Assembly: GCA_017465145.1 (NCBI GenBank)
Contig: JAFTWU010000009.1
Span: 62,001 to 126,000, forward strand
DNA: 64,000 bases
Direction: 5' to 3'
Source of the DNA: Clostridia bacterium
GTDB taxonomy: Bacteria > Bacillota > Clostridia > Christensenellales > Borkfalkiaceae
The notes beneath the pieces are model-generated. The model had not been told where the DNA came from. It searched no databases and saw nothing but the letters and a program-made list of their open reading frames with translations. A program made the position numbers and the translations under genes. Shown one piece after another: positions 24,648 through 34,587 of the stretch; position 1 is the stretch's first letter; each line of letters opens with the position of its first letter.

Positions 24648-25766
24648 ATGATAAAGTACACGCCAAGTGAACTTTGCCTTATTTGGCTTGACAGTTTAAC
24701 GGGTTTTAGTTACAAGGCAAAGCAAGGTCTTTATAATCTATTAGACGGCAAGACGGAATTAAAAAAGTTTATAGAGTTAAACCGCGTATCTCTTACAGCA
24801 GACGTGGGTGATAAAAACTATAATACCCTTTTGCAATCGGCAAATAAAAGTTATTTTGCAGGCGTGTTAGATTTGCTAAATGAAAGAAATATTGTTGCCG
24901 TTACGATATGTTCTAAAAACTATCCCAAAGAACTTATTAACACGGCAAATCCACCGCTAGTGCTTTACGCTAAAGGCAATTTAGAATTGCTAAACGAAAA
25001 GGCTTTTGCAATCGTTGGCAGTAGAAAAAGTTTGCCTATATCCATAAGTACGGCGGAAACTTATGCTAAAAGTTTATCAAACGCCGGTTTTACTTTGGTA
25101 ACGGGTATAGCGGAAGGCGTTGATAAAACCGTTTTAGAAACGGCACTAAAAAACAGCGGAAAGGTAATTTCCGTTACGGCGGGCGGTTTTGACAATATTT
25201 ACCCCGCAAGCCATATAGAACTGTTTAATCAAGTGGCTAAAGAAGGCTTAGTATTAAGCGAATATCCACCGCAAGTTAAGGCTATGCCGTATAACTTTCC
25301 CGTAAGAAATAGAATTATAGCGGGACTATCTAAAGGCGTTTTAATAGTAAGCGGTGCAATAAAAAGTGGAACTTTGCACACCGCGGAATACGCTGAAGAA
25401 TTTGGCAGAGATTTATTCGCTATCCCGTATGGCGTTGGCGTTCCGTCGGGCGCAGGGTGTAACGACCTAATAAAGCGCGGTGCTTATCTTACCGATACCC
25501 CGAAAGATATTTTAGATTTTTACGGAATAGGGGAAACTGAAGGGCAAGATAGTGCAAAGAAAGTGGCGCTTAATCTTACCGACGACGAAAAAAGTATCGT
25601 ATCTGCATTATCTAACGGCAGTATGCATATAGATAAACTTTGCGAAGTAACGGGCAAAAAGATTTTTGAAATCATGCCTATAATCGCAGTTCTTGAAATT
25701 AAAGCAATAGTAGTAAAAGCGGGTGTTAACGTTTACGGACTTACCCGCAACGACTTGGAGGAATAA
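24648..25766 (+). CDS. dprA: DNA processing protein DprA
   Basis: DprA loads RecA on incoming single-stranded DNA. The 372-residue product has an N-terminal helical domain, a Rossmann core with FAIVGSRKSLPISI near residue 121 and RNRIIAGLSKGVLIVSGAIK near 222, and a C-terminal winged helix (about residues 310-372). The central motif that usually reads ARGIDxxAH is AEGVDKTVLETAL here, a notable drift. The stop directly abuts the topA ATG. Confidence 0.92.
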   Translation: MIKYTPSELCLIWLDSLTGFSYKAKQGLYNLLDGKTELKKFIELNRVSLTADVGDKNYNTLLQSANKSYFAGVLDLLNERNIVAVTICSKNYPKELINTANPPLVLYAKGNLELLNEKAFAIVGSRKSLPISISTAETYAKSLSNAGFTLVTGIAEGVDKTVLETALKNSGKVISVTAGGFDNIYPASHIELFNQVAKEGLVLSEYPPQVKAMPYNFPVRNRIIAGLSKGVLIVSGAIKSGTLHTAEYAEEFGRDLFAIPYGVGVPSGAGCNDLIKRGAYLTDTPKDILDFYGIGETEGQDSAKKVALNLTDDEKSIVSALSNGSMHIDKLCEVTGKKIFEIMPIIAVLEIKAIVVKAGVNVYGLTRNDLEE

Positions 25767-27932
25767 ATGCAACTAATCATCGTAGAATCACCCCACAAGG
25801 CAAAAACTATAGAAAAATTCCTTAAGGGAAGTTATAAGGTAGAAGCGTCTAAAGGTCACGTTAGAGATTTGCCCGTCAACTATATGGCGGTTAATATCGG
25901 TGGCGACTTTGAGCCTAAATACGTTATCGCTCCCGAAAAGGAACACGATATTAAAAAACTTACCGACCTTGCTAAAAAGGCGGACGAAGTATATCTTGCA
26001 ACCGACCCGGATAGAGAAGGTGAAGCAATCTCTTGGCACTTATGTGAAGTGCTTGGTTTAGATATAAAAAAAGCAAACCGTATCGTATTTAACGAAATTA
26101 GTGAAAAGGCTGTTAAAAACGCTTTGGCTAACCCCCGTAAAATTGATATGAATTTAGTAGACGCCCAACAAGCAAGGCGCGTTCTAGATAGAATAGTGGG
26201 CTATAGCATTTCGCCGGTAGCGTCTGCAAGGCTTAACGAAAATCTTTCCGCGGGCAGAGTGCAATCGGTTGCTCTTAAAATGGTTGTTGATAGAGAACGC
26301 GAAATTTCAGCGTTTAAGCCCAAAGAATATTGGAACTTAAAGGCAGAAGTTGAACCAAATGGAAAATCTGCGTTTAAGGTTATGCTTGTTGAAAAGAACG
26401 GCAAAAAGTATAAACCCGCGACTAGTGAAGAAGCGCTTGCCGTAGAACAACAACTAAAAACCCTACCATTTAGCGTTAAGGCTATGAAAAGGGCGGTTGT
26501 TAAATCTCACGCTCCCGCACCATTTATAACTTCAACTTTGCAACAAGACGGTTCAATTAAAATGAACCTTACCGCACCACAAGTTATGCAAATTGCTCAA
26601 CGCCTTTACGAAGGTGTTGAAACGCCTAACGGTCATTTAGCGCTTATTACCTATATGCGTACCGACTCCGTAAGAGTATCTAGCGAAGCGCAACGCGACG
26701 CGCTAAACTATATCCGCGATAATTTTGGCGAAAAATATTTGCCTGCAAAACCAAACTTTTACCGTTCTAAAAAGGACGCTCAAGACGCGCACGAAGCAAT
26801 CCGTCCGATTGATATCAGTCGCACGCCTGAAAGTTTAGTTAACGTTTTAGATAAAAATCAATATAAACTTTATAAACTAATTTACGACCGTTTTATCGCG
26901 TCTCAAATGGCAGAAGCGTTATACGATAGTGTTTCCGTTGACGTAGAAGCGGGCGAATACGGTTTTAGAACTAGCGGTAAAACATTAACCTTTAAGGGCT
27001 ATACCGTAGTTTACGACGACACTAAAAAAGAAGAAGACGAAGAAGGTGGAAACGCACTTCTTCCACCTATGGTAGACGGTGAAAAATTAAATCTTATCGA
27101 TTTATTGAAAGAACAAAAATTCACCAAGCCCCCCGTTCGCTATACCGAAGCAAGCCTTATTAAGAGTATGGAAGACAAGGGCATTGGCAGACCTTCTACC
27201 TACGCTACCATTATGGCGAAATTAATGGACAAAAAGCGTGAATACGTTCACAAAGATAAAAAATACCTTATCCCCAACGATATAAGTTACGCTCTTATAG
27301 ACTTCTTGGTTAAGTATTTTTCTAACGTTATGGATATTTCCTTCACCGCGCGTATGGAAGATAAACTTGACGATATAGGGGACGGCGGTATTGATTGGCA
27401 CAATATTATAAGGGAATTTTACGCGCCCTTTGAAAAGCAACTTACCAATTCTAAATTGACGGATATCGTTTGCGAAAAGTGTGGCAGTCCTATGATTATA
27501 AACAGCGGTAAATACGGCAACTATTACGCTTGCTCTAATTATCCCGCTTGCCAAAATATTAAGGCGGCTAACGAAAAAACGGCTATTCCCACCGATAGAA
27601 TTTGTGATAAATGCGGTGGAATTATGGTGGAAAGAGAAGGTAAGTTCGGCAAGTTCTTGGCTTGTTCTAACTTCCCCAAATGTAAAAATACCGTAAGTTT
27701 ATCTGAAAACGTTGGCACTTGCCCAGAGTGTGGCAAACCCACCAAGAAAATGACTAGCCGTGGCGGTAAAACTTTCTACGGTTGTTCTAACTATCCTAAC
27801 TGCAAGTTTATGAGTTGGGATATCCCCACGGGTAAAAAGTGCGATAAATGCGGTGCTTACACCATTATCGTTAACGGCGTGGAAAAATGTTCTTCTGCTA
27901 AATGTAGCAACGGTCAAAATGGAAAAAATTAA
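25767..27932 (+). CDS. topA: DNA topoisomerase I
   Basis: TopA relaxes negative supercoils by a type IA strand-passage mechanism. The 721-residue product has a TOPRIM domain (IVESPHKAKTIEKFL at residues 5-19 and DPDREGEAISWHL near 80) and the active-site Tyr in LITYMRTDS near residue 296. The C-terminal tail has four Cys4 zinc-ribbon modules from about residue 568 to 718, each of CxxCG...C...C type. The ATG follows the dprA stop directly, with GGAGG inside dprA. It overlaps trmFO by 14 bp. Confidence 0.96.
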   Translation: MQLIIVESPHKAKTIEKFLKGSYKVEASKGHVRDLPVNYMAVNIGGDFEPKYVIAPEKEHDIKKLTDLAKKADEVYLATDPDREGEAISWHLCEVLGLDIKKANRIVFNEISEKAVKNALANPRKIDMNLVDAQQARRVLDRIVGYSISPVASARLNENLSAGRVQSVALKMVVDREREISAFKPKEYWNLKAEVEPNGKSAFKVMLVEKNGKKYKPATSEEALAVEQQLKTLPFSVKAMKRAVVKSHAPAPFITSTLQQDGSIKMNLTAPQVMQIAQRLYEGVETPNGHLALITYMRTDSVRVSSEAQRDALNYIRDNFGEKYLPAKPNFYRSKKDAQDAHEAIRPIDISRTPESLVNVLDKNQYKLYKLIYDRFIASQMAEALYDSVSVDVEAGEYGFRTSGKTLTFKGYTVVYDDTKKEEDEEGGNALLPPMVDGEKLNLIDLLKEQKFTKPPVRYTEASLIKSMEDKGIGRPSTYATIMAKLMDKKREYVHKDKKYLIPNDISYALIDFLVKYFSNVMDISFTARMEDKLDDIGDGGIDWHNIIREFYAPFEKQLTNSKLTDIVCEKCGSPMIINSGKYGNYYACSNYPACQNIKAANEKTAIPTDRICDKCGGIMVEREGKFGKFLACSNFPKCKNTVSLSENVGTCPECGKPTKKMTSRGGKTFYGCSNYPNCKFMSWDIPTGKKCDKCGAYTIIVNGVEKCSSAKCSNGQNGKN

Positions 27933-29223
27933 GGTAATCGGCGCGGGGCTTGCCGGTTGTGAATGCGCGCTGTATCTAGCGAAAAAAGGGTTAAAAGTTG
28001 ACCTTTACGATATTAAACCGCACGGATTTACTCCCGCACATCACAGCGAAAAGTTTGCGGAACTAGTTTGTTCTAACTCTCTAAAAAGTAACGACGTTTA
28101 CGGCAACGCGGCGGGGTTACTTAAAGAAGAAATGCGCATTTTGGGTTCGGTTATGACCGAAGCCGCAGATAAAACCAAAGTTCCCGCAGGCAACGCACTC
28201 GCCGTTGACAGAGAACTTTTTGCCGAATATATCACGGCAAAGGTTAAAGAAAATAAAAATATAACCTTTATTTCGGGCGAAGTTACTAGCGTAAACTTTG
28301 ATGAATACACCGTTATTGCAACGGGTCCACTCACAACGGACAAGTTGTCAAGTTCGTTAAAAGAGATAGTGGGCGGTGGATTAAGTTTTTACGACGCGTC
28401 CGCACCCATAGTTGACTTTGACAGTATAGATATGAACGAAGCCTTTTTTGGCGATAGATACGGCAAGGGCGATGCCGACCATATCAACTGTCCTATGAAT
28501 AAAGAAGAGTATACTCAATTTATTGAAGAACTTAAAAAGGCAAAACGCGCTGATCTTCACGGTTTTGAAAATAGCGCCGTATTCGAAGGGTGTATGCCCA
28601 TAGAAGTTATGGCGGAGCGCGGTGATAATACCTTGCGTTTTGGTCCGCTTAAACCCGTTGGACTAGACGACCCAAGGACGGGTAGATGGCCGTATGCTTG
28701 CTTGCAACTTAGAAAGGAAAACTCTGAAGGCACGGCTTATAACCTTGTTGGCTTTCAAACTAACCTACTTTTTGGTGAACAAAAAAGGGTGTTTTCTATA
28801 ATTCCCGCACTAAAAAACGCGGAGTATTTGCGCTACGGCGTTATGCATAGAAACACGTTTATAAATTCCCCAGCCGTTCTTAACCCCGACTATTCGTTAA
28901 AGGGACGTGAAAAAACCTTTTTCGCAGGGCAAATTACCGGTGTCGAAGGGTACGTTGAAAGCGCGGCTAGTGGACTTATGGCAGGCATTTATTTAGAAAG
29001 AAAAATAAACAAAAAGCCACAAATTTTAATTTCAAACAAAACGGTGCTTGGCGCACTTGCTAGTTATATAACTACGGAAAATAAAAATTTCCAACCGATG
29101 AACGCCAACTTTGGCATTTTACCACCCGCGGATAGAATTATTCGCGACAAGGCGGAAAGAAAAAAACATCTTGCACAGCGCAGTTTAACCTGCGTGCAAA
29201 ACTTCTTAAAGGAGATTAATTAA
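27919..29223 (+). CDS. trmFO: tRNA (uracil-54-C5)-methyltransferase, folate-dependent TrmFO
   Basis: TrmFO makes m5U54 in the tRNA T-loop using methylene-tetrahydrofolate and FAD. The 434-residue product opens with the FAD-binding motif VIGAGLAGCECALYLA at residues 5-20 and contains the family segment FAELVCSNSLKSN with a conserved Cys near residue 52. The C-terminal FAGQITGVEGYVESAASGL is diagnostic. The frame is open further upstream within topA, but ATG 27919 gives the correct N-terminus, with a 14-bp overlap. hslV begins immediately after the stop. Confidence 0.95.
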   Translation: MEKIKVIGAGLAGCECALYLAKKGLKVDLYDIKPHGFTPAHHSEKFAELVCSNSLKSNDVYGNAAGLLKEEMRILGSVMTEAADKTKVPAGNALAVDRELFAEYITAKVKENKNITFISGEVTSVNFDEYTVIATGPLTTDKLSSSLKEIVGGGLSFYDASAPIVDFDSIDMNEAFFGDRYGKGDADHINCPMNKEEYTQFIEELKKAKRADLHGFENSAVFEGCMPIEVMAERGDNTLRFGPLKPVGLDDPRTGRWPYACLQLRKENSEGTAYNLVGFQTNLLFGEQKRVFSIIPALKNAEYLRYGVMHRNTFINSPAVLNPDYSLKGREKTFFAGQITGVEGYVESAASGLMAGIYLERKINKKPQILISNKTVLGALASYITTENKNFQPMNANFGILPPADRIIRDKAERKKHLAQRSLTCVQNFLKEIN

Positions 29224-29760
29224 ATGAGTAATCAATTTATGGGCACTACTATTTGTGCCGTTAAAAAGGACGGAAAAACTGCTATTGCCGGTGACGGTCA
29301 AGTTACCATGGGACAACAAGTAATTTTCAAAAACAGCGCGGTAAAAGTTAGGCGCATTTACAACGGAAAAGTTATTTTTGGTTTTGCCGGCTCTGTTGCA
29401 GACGCTTTTACTTTAAGCGAACGCTTTGAAGAAATGCTTAATAAATATAGTGGCAACCTTATGCGTAGCGCCGTTGAACTTGCAGAACTTTGGCGTAGCG
29501 ACAAGGTTAGAAAACTAGAAGCTATGATGATTACCGCCGATAAAGATTGTCTTTTAATCGTTTCAGGTACGGGCGAAGTAATAGAACCGGACGACGGCGT
29601 TTGTGCTATCGGTAGCGGTGGCAACTACGCTTTGGCGGCGGCACGCGCACTCCGTCAAGAAACGGACTATTCGGCAGAAGATATCGCTAAAAAAGCATTG
29701 ACTATTGCAAGTGAAATTTGCGTATTTACAAACTCTAACATCACTTGCGAAGTATTATAA
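29224..29760 (+). CDS. hslV: ATP-dependent protease subunit HslV
   Basis: HslV is the peptidase of the HslUV protease. The 178-residue product has the proteasome-like N-terminal segment [20 protein letters not shown]. The catalytic Thr would be residue 8 (T-T-I), so a seven-residue propeptide (MSNQFMG) must be removed, unless translation starts at the internal ATG 29239, which would leave only MG. Conserved [12 protein letters not shown] and [16 protein letters not shown] are present. It is directly adjacent to trmFO and followed by hslU, as in many Firmicutes, but codY does not follow. Confidence 0.95.
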   Translation: MSNQFMGTTICAVKKDGKTAIAGDGQVTMGQQVIFKNSAVKVRRIYNGKVIFGFAGSVADAFTLSERFEEMLNKYSGNLMRSAVELAELWRSDKVRKLEAMMITADKDCLLIVSGTGEVIEPDDGVCAIGSGGNYALAAARALRQETDYSAEDIAKKALTIASEICVFTNSNITCEVL

Positions 29761-29771
29761 GGGGGCAAAAA

Positions 29772-31082
29772 ATGAATTTAAGTCCTAAACAAATAGTTAC
29801 CGAATTAGATAAATACATTATCGGACAACAAGAAGCTAAAAAGGCGGTTGCAATAGCACTTCGCAATAGATATAGAAGAAGTCGCTTAAGCCAAGCCGAA
29901 ATGGAAGAAATAACCCCGAAAAATATTATTATGAAAGGGCCTACGGGCGTTGGTAAAACGGAAATCGCACGCCGTCTTGCAAAACTAGTTGGCGCACCTT
30001 TCGTTAAGGTAGAAGCAACCAAGTATACCGAAGTTGGTTACGTTGGTAGAGACGTTGAATCAATGATTCGCGACCTAGCAGAATGTGCCGTTCGCCTTGT
30101 TAAAGAAGAACGCTTTAATAAGGTTATGGAAAAGGCAACTGCAACCGTTAACACCCGCCTTGTTAAAATTATTGCCGAAAGCAGAAGGGTAGAACGTGGC
30201 GAAACCCCTGCCGAAATTTTTGAAAAGCAAATTTTAGACGGCTTGAATAAAGGGTATTACGATAACGAAATTATTGAAATAGACGTTGTTGATAATCCTA
30301 AGCCTATGGAACTAGTTCCCGGTGGTGCAGAAATCAGCCTTGGCAGTATCTTTGGCGATATGATGCCCCAAAAACGCAAAAAGCGTAAACTTACCGTAAA
30401 AGAAGCAAAGCGTCTTTTAATCGATGAAGAAGCGGACAAACTTATTGATAAAGATTCCGTTAACGAAGAAGCAATTCGCCGTGCCGAACAAGAAGGCATA
30501 ATCTTTATTGACGAAATTGATAAAATTGCCGCAAAAGGCAGTAAGGGTGGCGGACAAGACGTTTCACGCGAAGGCGTTCAACGCGATATTTTACCTATCG
30601 TAGAAGGCTCTACCGTTATGACCAAATACGGCGCGATAAGAACGGACTATATTCTATTTATCGCTGCGGGTGCTTTCCACGTTTCAAAGGTAAGCGATTT
30701 AATCCCCGAACTTCAAGGCAGATTCCCCATTTTAGTTGAACTTAAAAGTTTAACCAAAAAGGACTTTACCGAAATTTTAACTACGCCAAGAAATGCTATC
30801 ACTTTGCAATACGCAACGTTATTAAAGGTTGACGGCGTTGACCTTAAGTTTACAGAAAGTGCAATAGAAGCAATCGCCGAAATTGCTGAAGATATGAACG
30901 CTACTAGCGAAGATATAGGCGCAAGAAGACTTCATACCGTTATGGAAAATCTTTTAGAAGACGTTTCTTTTAACGCGGGTGGCGATAGCGGTCAGGTTGA
31001 AGTTATAGTTGATAAAGACTTTGTTGTAAATAAACTTGGCAAAGCTAAGCAACAAAAAGACCTAAAGAAATATATTTTATAA
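29772..31082 (+). CDS. hslU: ATP-dependent protease ATPase subunit HslU
   Basis: HslU is the AAA+ unfoldase that feeds HslV. The 436-residue product has LDKYIIGQQEAKKAVAIAL near residues 13-31, Walker A GPTGVGKTE near 57, a variable intermediate domain (about 100-230) and Walker B IIFIDEIDKIA near 243. The frame is open upstream to 29745, but AGGGGGC before ATG 29772 and the family start MNLSPKQIV fix the start. It ends with the family's hydrophobic C-terminus (KKYIL), which inserts into HslV. Confidence 0.96.
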   Translation: MNLSPKQIVTELDKYIIGQQEAKKAVAIALRNRYRRSRLSQAEMEEITPKNIIMKGPTGVGKTEIARRLAKLVGAPFVKVEATKYTEVGYVGRDVESMIRDLAECAVRLVKEERFNKVMEKATATVNTRLVKIIAESRRVERGETPAEIFEKQILDGLNKGYYDNEIIEIDVVDNPKPMELVPGGAEISLGSIFGDMMPQKRKKRKLTVKEAKRLLIDEEADKLIDKDSVNEEAIRRAEQEGIIFIDEIDKIAAKGSKGGGQDVSREGVQRDILPIVEGSTVMTKYGAIRTDYILFIAAGAFHVSKVSDLIPELQGRFPILVELKSLTKKDFTEILTTPRNAITLQYATLLKVDGVDLKFTESAIEAIAEIAEDMNATSEDIGARRLHTVMENLLEDVSFNAGGDSGQVEVIVDKDFVVNKLGKAKQQKDLKKYIL

Positions 31083-31170
31083 TCGGTTGTAATCGACAAA
31101 TTTGGCGATTAGAAAACTTAAAGACATTAAAAATTACACACATTAAAAATTACCAAACGGATGGTTTATT

Positions 31171-32424
31171 ATGATTAACGTACCCAAAGGCACAAAAGAT
31201 ATTTTACCTAGTGAGAGTTATAAATGGCAGTTCATTGAACAAACGGCAAGGGATGTTGCTAAAGCGTTTAACGTTTCTGAAATTCGCACCCCTACCTTTG
31301 AACATACCGAAGTTTTCTCTCGTGGCGTAGGTGAAAGCACGGACATTGTTAATAAAGAAATGTACACCTTTAACGATAAGGGTGGCAGAAGTATCACCTT
31401 AAAACCCGAAGGTACGGCAGGCGTTGCAAGGGCTTTCGTGGAAAACGGCTTGGTTTCTAGCGCGCTACCCGTTAAGGTTTATTATCTAACGCAATGTTTC
31501 CGTTATGAAAGACCGCAAGCTGGCAGACTTAGAGAATTCCACCAATTCGGTATAGAAATGCTTGGTTCTAACGCGCCAAACATTGATGCGGAAACTATTT
31601 TACTTGCAAAAACCTTGCTTGATAAACTTGGCGTTACCGGTTACACCCTTTATATTAACAGTATCGGTTGCAAAGAGTGTCGCGCAAAATATCACGCAGC
31701 ACTAAAAGAATATTTAAGTGAAAATTTAGATAAACTTTGCAATCTTTGTAAAGATAGATACGTTAAAAATCCTATGCGTATTTTAGACTGTAAAAATCCC
31801 GACTGTAAAGAAATTACAAAAGGTGCGCCCAAGATTTTAGATTATATTTGTGACGATTGTAAAAATCACTTTGAAAAGGTTAAATCACTTTTAACTATTG
31901 CGGGTGTTCCATTTGAAGTTGACGCGGGTATCGTTCGCGGATTAGACTACTATACCAAAACGGTATTTGAATTCGTTTCAAACAATATCGGCGCACAAGG
32001 TACTATTTGCGGTGGCGGTAGATACGACGGGCTTATAAGTCAACTTGGCGGGGCAGACGTTCCGGGCGTTGGCTTTGCACTTGGCATTGAAAGACTTTTA
32101 CTTTTAATGGAAAATATCGGTGTTGATATTCCTAACTTTAACAAAGTTAAACTATACCTTGCACCTATGGGTGATAGCGAAAGCGAAAAGGCGTTTGAAC
32201 TTGCCACCGCTCTTCGCACTCAAGGTATCATATGCGAATTTGACCATATGAACAGGGGTATCAAAGCGCAATTTAAATACGCGGATAAAATAGGCGCTAA
32301 GTTCGTTGGCGTTATAGGTTCTAGCGAACTTGAAAAGGGCGTTATCAAACTTAAGGAAATGGCAACAGGCATTGAGACGGAAGTTGCTTTTAACGACCTT
32401 ATTGAATTTGCGGTTAATAACTAA
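31171..32424 (+). CDS. hisS: histidyl-tRNA synthetase
   Basis: This class II synthetase charges tRNA-His. The 417-residue product has the N-terminal PKGTKDILP, motif 2 CFRYERPQAGRLREFHQFG near residue 110, a Cys-containing insertion (GCKECR, CNLCKD, CDDCK) near 168-235 as in many bacterial HisRS, and the His-specific motif GLDYYTKTVFEF near 258. A C-terminal anticodon-binding domain occupies about residues 325-417. The ribosome-binding site is weak. There is a direct repeat ACATTAAAAATTAC in the leader. No T-box is seen. Confidence 0.95.
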   Translation: MINVPKGTKDILPSESYKWQFIEQTARDVAKAFNVSEIRTPTFEHTEVFSRGVGESTDIVNKEMYTFNDKGGRSITLKPEGTAGVARAFVENGLVSSALPVKVYYLTQCFRYERPQAGRLREFHQFGIEMLGSNAPNIDAETILLAKTLLDKLGVTGYTLYINSIGCKECRAKYHAALKEYLSENLDKLCNLCKDRYVKNPMRILDCKNPDCKEITKGAPKILDYICDDCKNHFEKVKSLLTIAGVPFEVDAGIVRGLDYYTKTVFEFVSNNIGAQGTICGGGRYDGLISQLGGADVPGVGFALGIERLLLLMENIGVDIPNFNKVKLYLAPMGDSESEKAFELATALRTQGIICEFDHMNRGIKAQFKYADKIGAKFVGVIGSSELEKGVIKLKEMATGIETEVAFNDLIEFAVNN

Positions 32425-32426
32425 TT

Positions 32427-32888
32427 ATGAAAGAATTTGGTTTAGTCGTATCGACAAGTGGCGAAAGGGCGCAAGTTCAAGTTAAAAGAAAGGCACAATG
32501 CGATAAATGCGGTATGTGTATATTCCCTAAAGGCGCCGACACTATTGATTTTGATTGCATAAACAAAGTGGGCGCTAAAATAGGCGACACGGTGGAAATT
32601 CAAAAGGAAGAAAAGAACAAAATTTTATCTTATATTCTTATCTTTTTAGTTCCCTTGCTTTTAATCGGCGCGTCCGCTCTCGTTGGGCTTTTATTGATAA
32701 AAATTGACTATTGGGTGCTTATTTTAAGCGCAATAACCCTTACCGTTTGGTTTATATTACTTTCCGTAATTGATAAAGCGGTTAAAAAATCTGGTAAACT
32801 TAGCCCCGTTATATTAAACGTTATAAACGGGCAAGATATAGTAAAGGACGGTATCGTTGACCGTGTGGAAGACGAAACTGTCAAATAA
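32427..32888 (+). CDS. RseC/MucC-like membrane protein
   Basis: The 153-residue product begins with a beta-rich domain carrying CxxCxxC (C25, C28, C31), which could bind an Fe-S cluster. Two membrane helices follow at about residues 70-92 and 95-115. This is the SoxR-reducing/RseC family layout. In many Clostridia this protein is encoded next to the Rnf genes and is thought to serve redox chemistry at the membrane; here it lies about 5 kb from rnf and on the other strand. It starts 2 bp after hisS, so it is in the hisS operon. Confidence 0.82.
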   Translation: MKEFGLVVSTSGERAQVQVKRKAQCDKCGMCIFPKGADTIDFDCINKVGAKIGDTVEIQKEEKNKILSYILIFLVPLLLIGASALVGLLLIKIDYWVLILSAITLTVWFILLSVIDKAVKKSGKLSPVILNVINGQDIVKDGIVDRVEDETVK

Positions 32889-32908
32889 GCAAAAAAAGGA
32901 GAATTAAA

Positions 32909-33232
32909 ATGGCAAACGTTTTAGAAATTAACGATAAGCAGGTTTTTGAAAAGGAAATTAACAGCGACGTTCCCGTTCTTGTTGACTTTTGGGCAACTTG
33001 GTGCGGTCCTTGTATGCGTCAAGGCCCTATCCTTCACGACGTTGCTTTCGCTTTGGGGGACAAAGCAAAGATATTAAAGGTTGACGTTGATAAAAATATG
33101 CAACTTGCAGTATCACTTGGCATAATCTCTATCCCCGCCCTTTTCATTTACAAAAATGGCGAACTTAAAGAAAAACTTGTTGGTTTAACCGACAAAGAAA
33201 AACTTATTGAACTTTTAGAAAAGCACGCTTAA
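32909..33232 (+). CDS. trxA: thioredoxin
   Basis: Thioredoxin reduces protein disulfides in the cytosol. The 107-residue product has the active site WCGPC at residues 31-35 and the conserved cis-proline region SIPALFIYKNG near 72-82. A strong AAAGGAG site precedes the ATG. It is 20 bp after the RseC-like gene, which also carries redox-type cysteines. Thioredoxin reductase is not in this window. Confidence 0.95.
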   Translation: MANVLEINDKQVFEKEINSDVPVLVDFWATWCGPCMRQGPILHDVAFALGDKAKILKVDVDKNMQLAVSLGIISIPALFIYKNGELKEKLVGLTDKEKLIELLEKHA

Positions 33233-33331
33233 ATTAAACCTAAATTAAAAAAGGCAAAACAAGTTATTAAAGGCGAAATAATGCCTTAAAAATAAAGAAA
33301 AAATATAATTTATATACACAGGAGCAAAAAA

Positions 33332-34582
33332 ATGATAGACTTTTCCGCTATTAAAAAAGTAGACCCCGAACTTTATGAAAGTTTAAACGACGAATTTACC
33401 CGCCAAAGCGATAATATCGAACTTATCGCAAGCGAAAATATCGTTAGCGAAGCAGTTCTTGCCGCAGCAGGTACTCACCTTACCAACAAGTATGCAGAAG
33501 GTTACCCCGACAAGAGATATTACGGCGGTTGCAAACACGTTGACGTTGCAGAACGCCTTGCAATAGAACGCGCTAAAGAACTTTTCGGCGCAGAACACGC
33601 TAACGTTCAACCCCATTGCGGTGCAAACGCAAACTTTGCCGTATACGTTGCACTTTGCAAACCGGGTGATACCATTATGGGTATGAATTTATCTCACGGC
33701 GGTCACTTAACTCACGGCAGTAAGGTTAACGTTTCTGGTAAATACTTTAACATCGTTCCTTACGGTGTAAGTCAGGAAACTGAAACTATCGATTACGATG
33801 AAGTTGAACGCTTAGCGATTGAAAATCAACCAAAACTTATCGTTGCTGGTGCAAGCGCATATCCTAGAGTTATCGACTTTAAGCGTTTAAGAGAAATCGC
33901 TGATAAAGTTGGCGCTTACCTTATGGTAGATATGGCGCACATTGCAGGCTTAGTTGCAACGGGTGAACACCCAAGCCCCGTTCCTTATGCAGACGTAGTT
34001 ACTACCACTACCCACAAAACCCTTCGCGGTCCACGTGGCGGTATGATTTTATGTAAGGCTGAACACGCTGCCGCTATCGACAAGGCAGTATTCCCCGGCA
34101 CTCAAGGTGGCCCACTTATGCACATTATCGCAGCTAAAGCCGTTGCATTAAAAGAAGCGATGAGCGATGAATATAAGGCATACCAAAAACAAGTTCGCCT
34201 TAACGCTAAGGCTATGGAAAAGGTATTTAAGGAAAACGGTATTAAAATGGTTTCCGGCGGTACGGACAACCACTTAATTTTGCTTAACCTTTTAGGCACG
34301 GGTATGACGGGTAAAGAACTTAACGATTTAACTGAAGAAGTTAACATTACCCTAAACAAAAACGCTATTCCTTGGGACCCCGAAAAACCCGCGGTTACAA
34401 GTGGTGTTCGTATCGGTACGCCCGCAATTACCACCCGTGGCTTTAAGGAAGAAGATTGCGCTTTGGTTGCATCACTTATCGTTGATATTATCCGCAATCG
34501 TGAAGAAGCGTTTGACAGAGTTCGCAAGGCAGTTAAAGGCTTAACGGAAAAATATCCTATTTACAAAGGAATCGTAAAATAA
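33332..34582 (+). CDS. glyA: serine hydroxymethyltransferase
   Basis: GlyA interconverts serine and glycine and supplies methylene-tetrahydrofolate, which TrmFO also uses. The 416-residue product has [16 protein letters not shown] near residue 29 and the PLP lysine in [14 protein letters not shown] near residue 229. The length is normal. AGGAG lies seven bases before the ATG. A TATAAT at 33304 could be a -10 element but has no good -35. asnA follows after 5 bp. Confidence 0.96.
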   Translation: MIDFSAIKKVDPELYESLNDEFTRQSDNIELIASENIVSEAVLAAAGTHLTNKYAEGYPDKRYYGGCKHVDVAERLAIERAKELFGAEHANVQPHCGANANFAVYVALCKPGDTIMGMNLSHGGHLTHGSKVNVSGKYFNIVPYGVSQETETIDYDEVERLAIENQPKLIVAGASAYPRVIDFKRLREIADKVGAYLMVDMAHIAGLVATGEHPSPVPYADVVTTTTHKTLRGPRGGMILCKAEHAAAIDKAVFPGTQGGPLMHIIAAKAVALKEAMSDEYKAYQKQVRLNAKAMEKVFKENGIKMVSGGTDNHLILLNLLGTGMTGKELNDLTEEVNITLNKNAIPWDPEKPAVTSGVRIGTPAITTRGFKEEDCALVASLIVDIIRNREEAFDRVRKAVKGLTEKYPIYKGIVK

Positions 34583-34587
34583 TTATT

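Noticed and set aside
32427-32888. Treating the RseC-like gene as part of the rnf operon
   Set aside because: It is about 5 kb away on the opposite strand and joined to hisS and trxA; only a functional link is possible.
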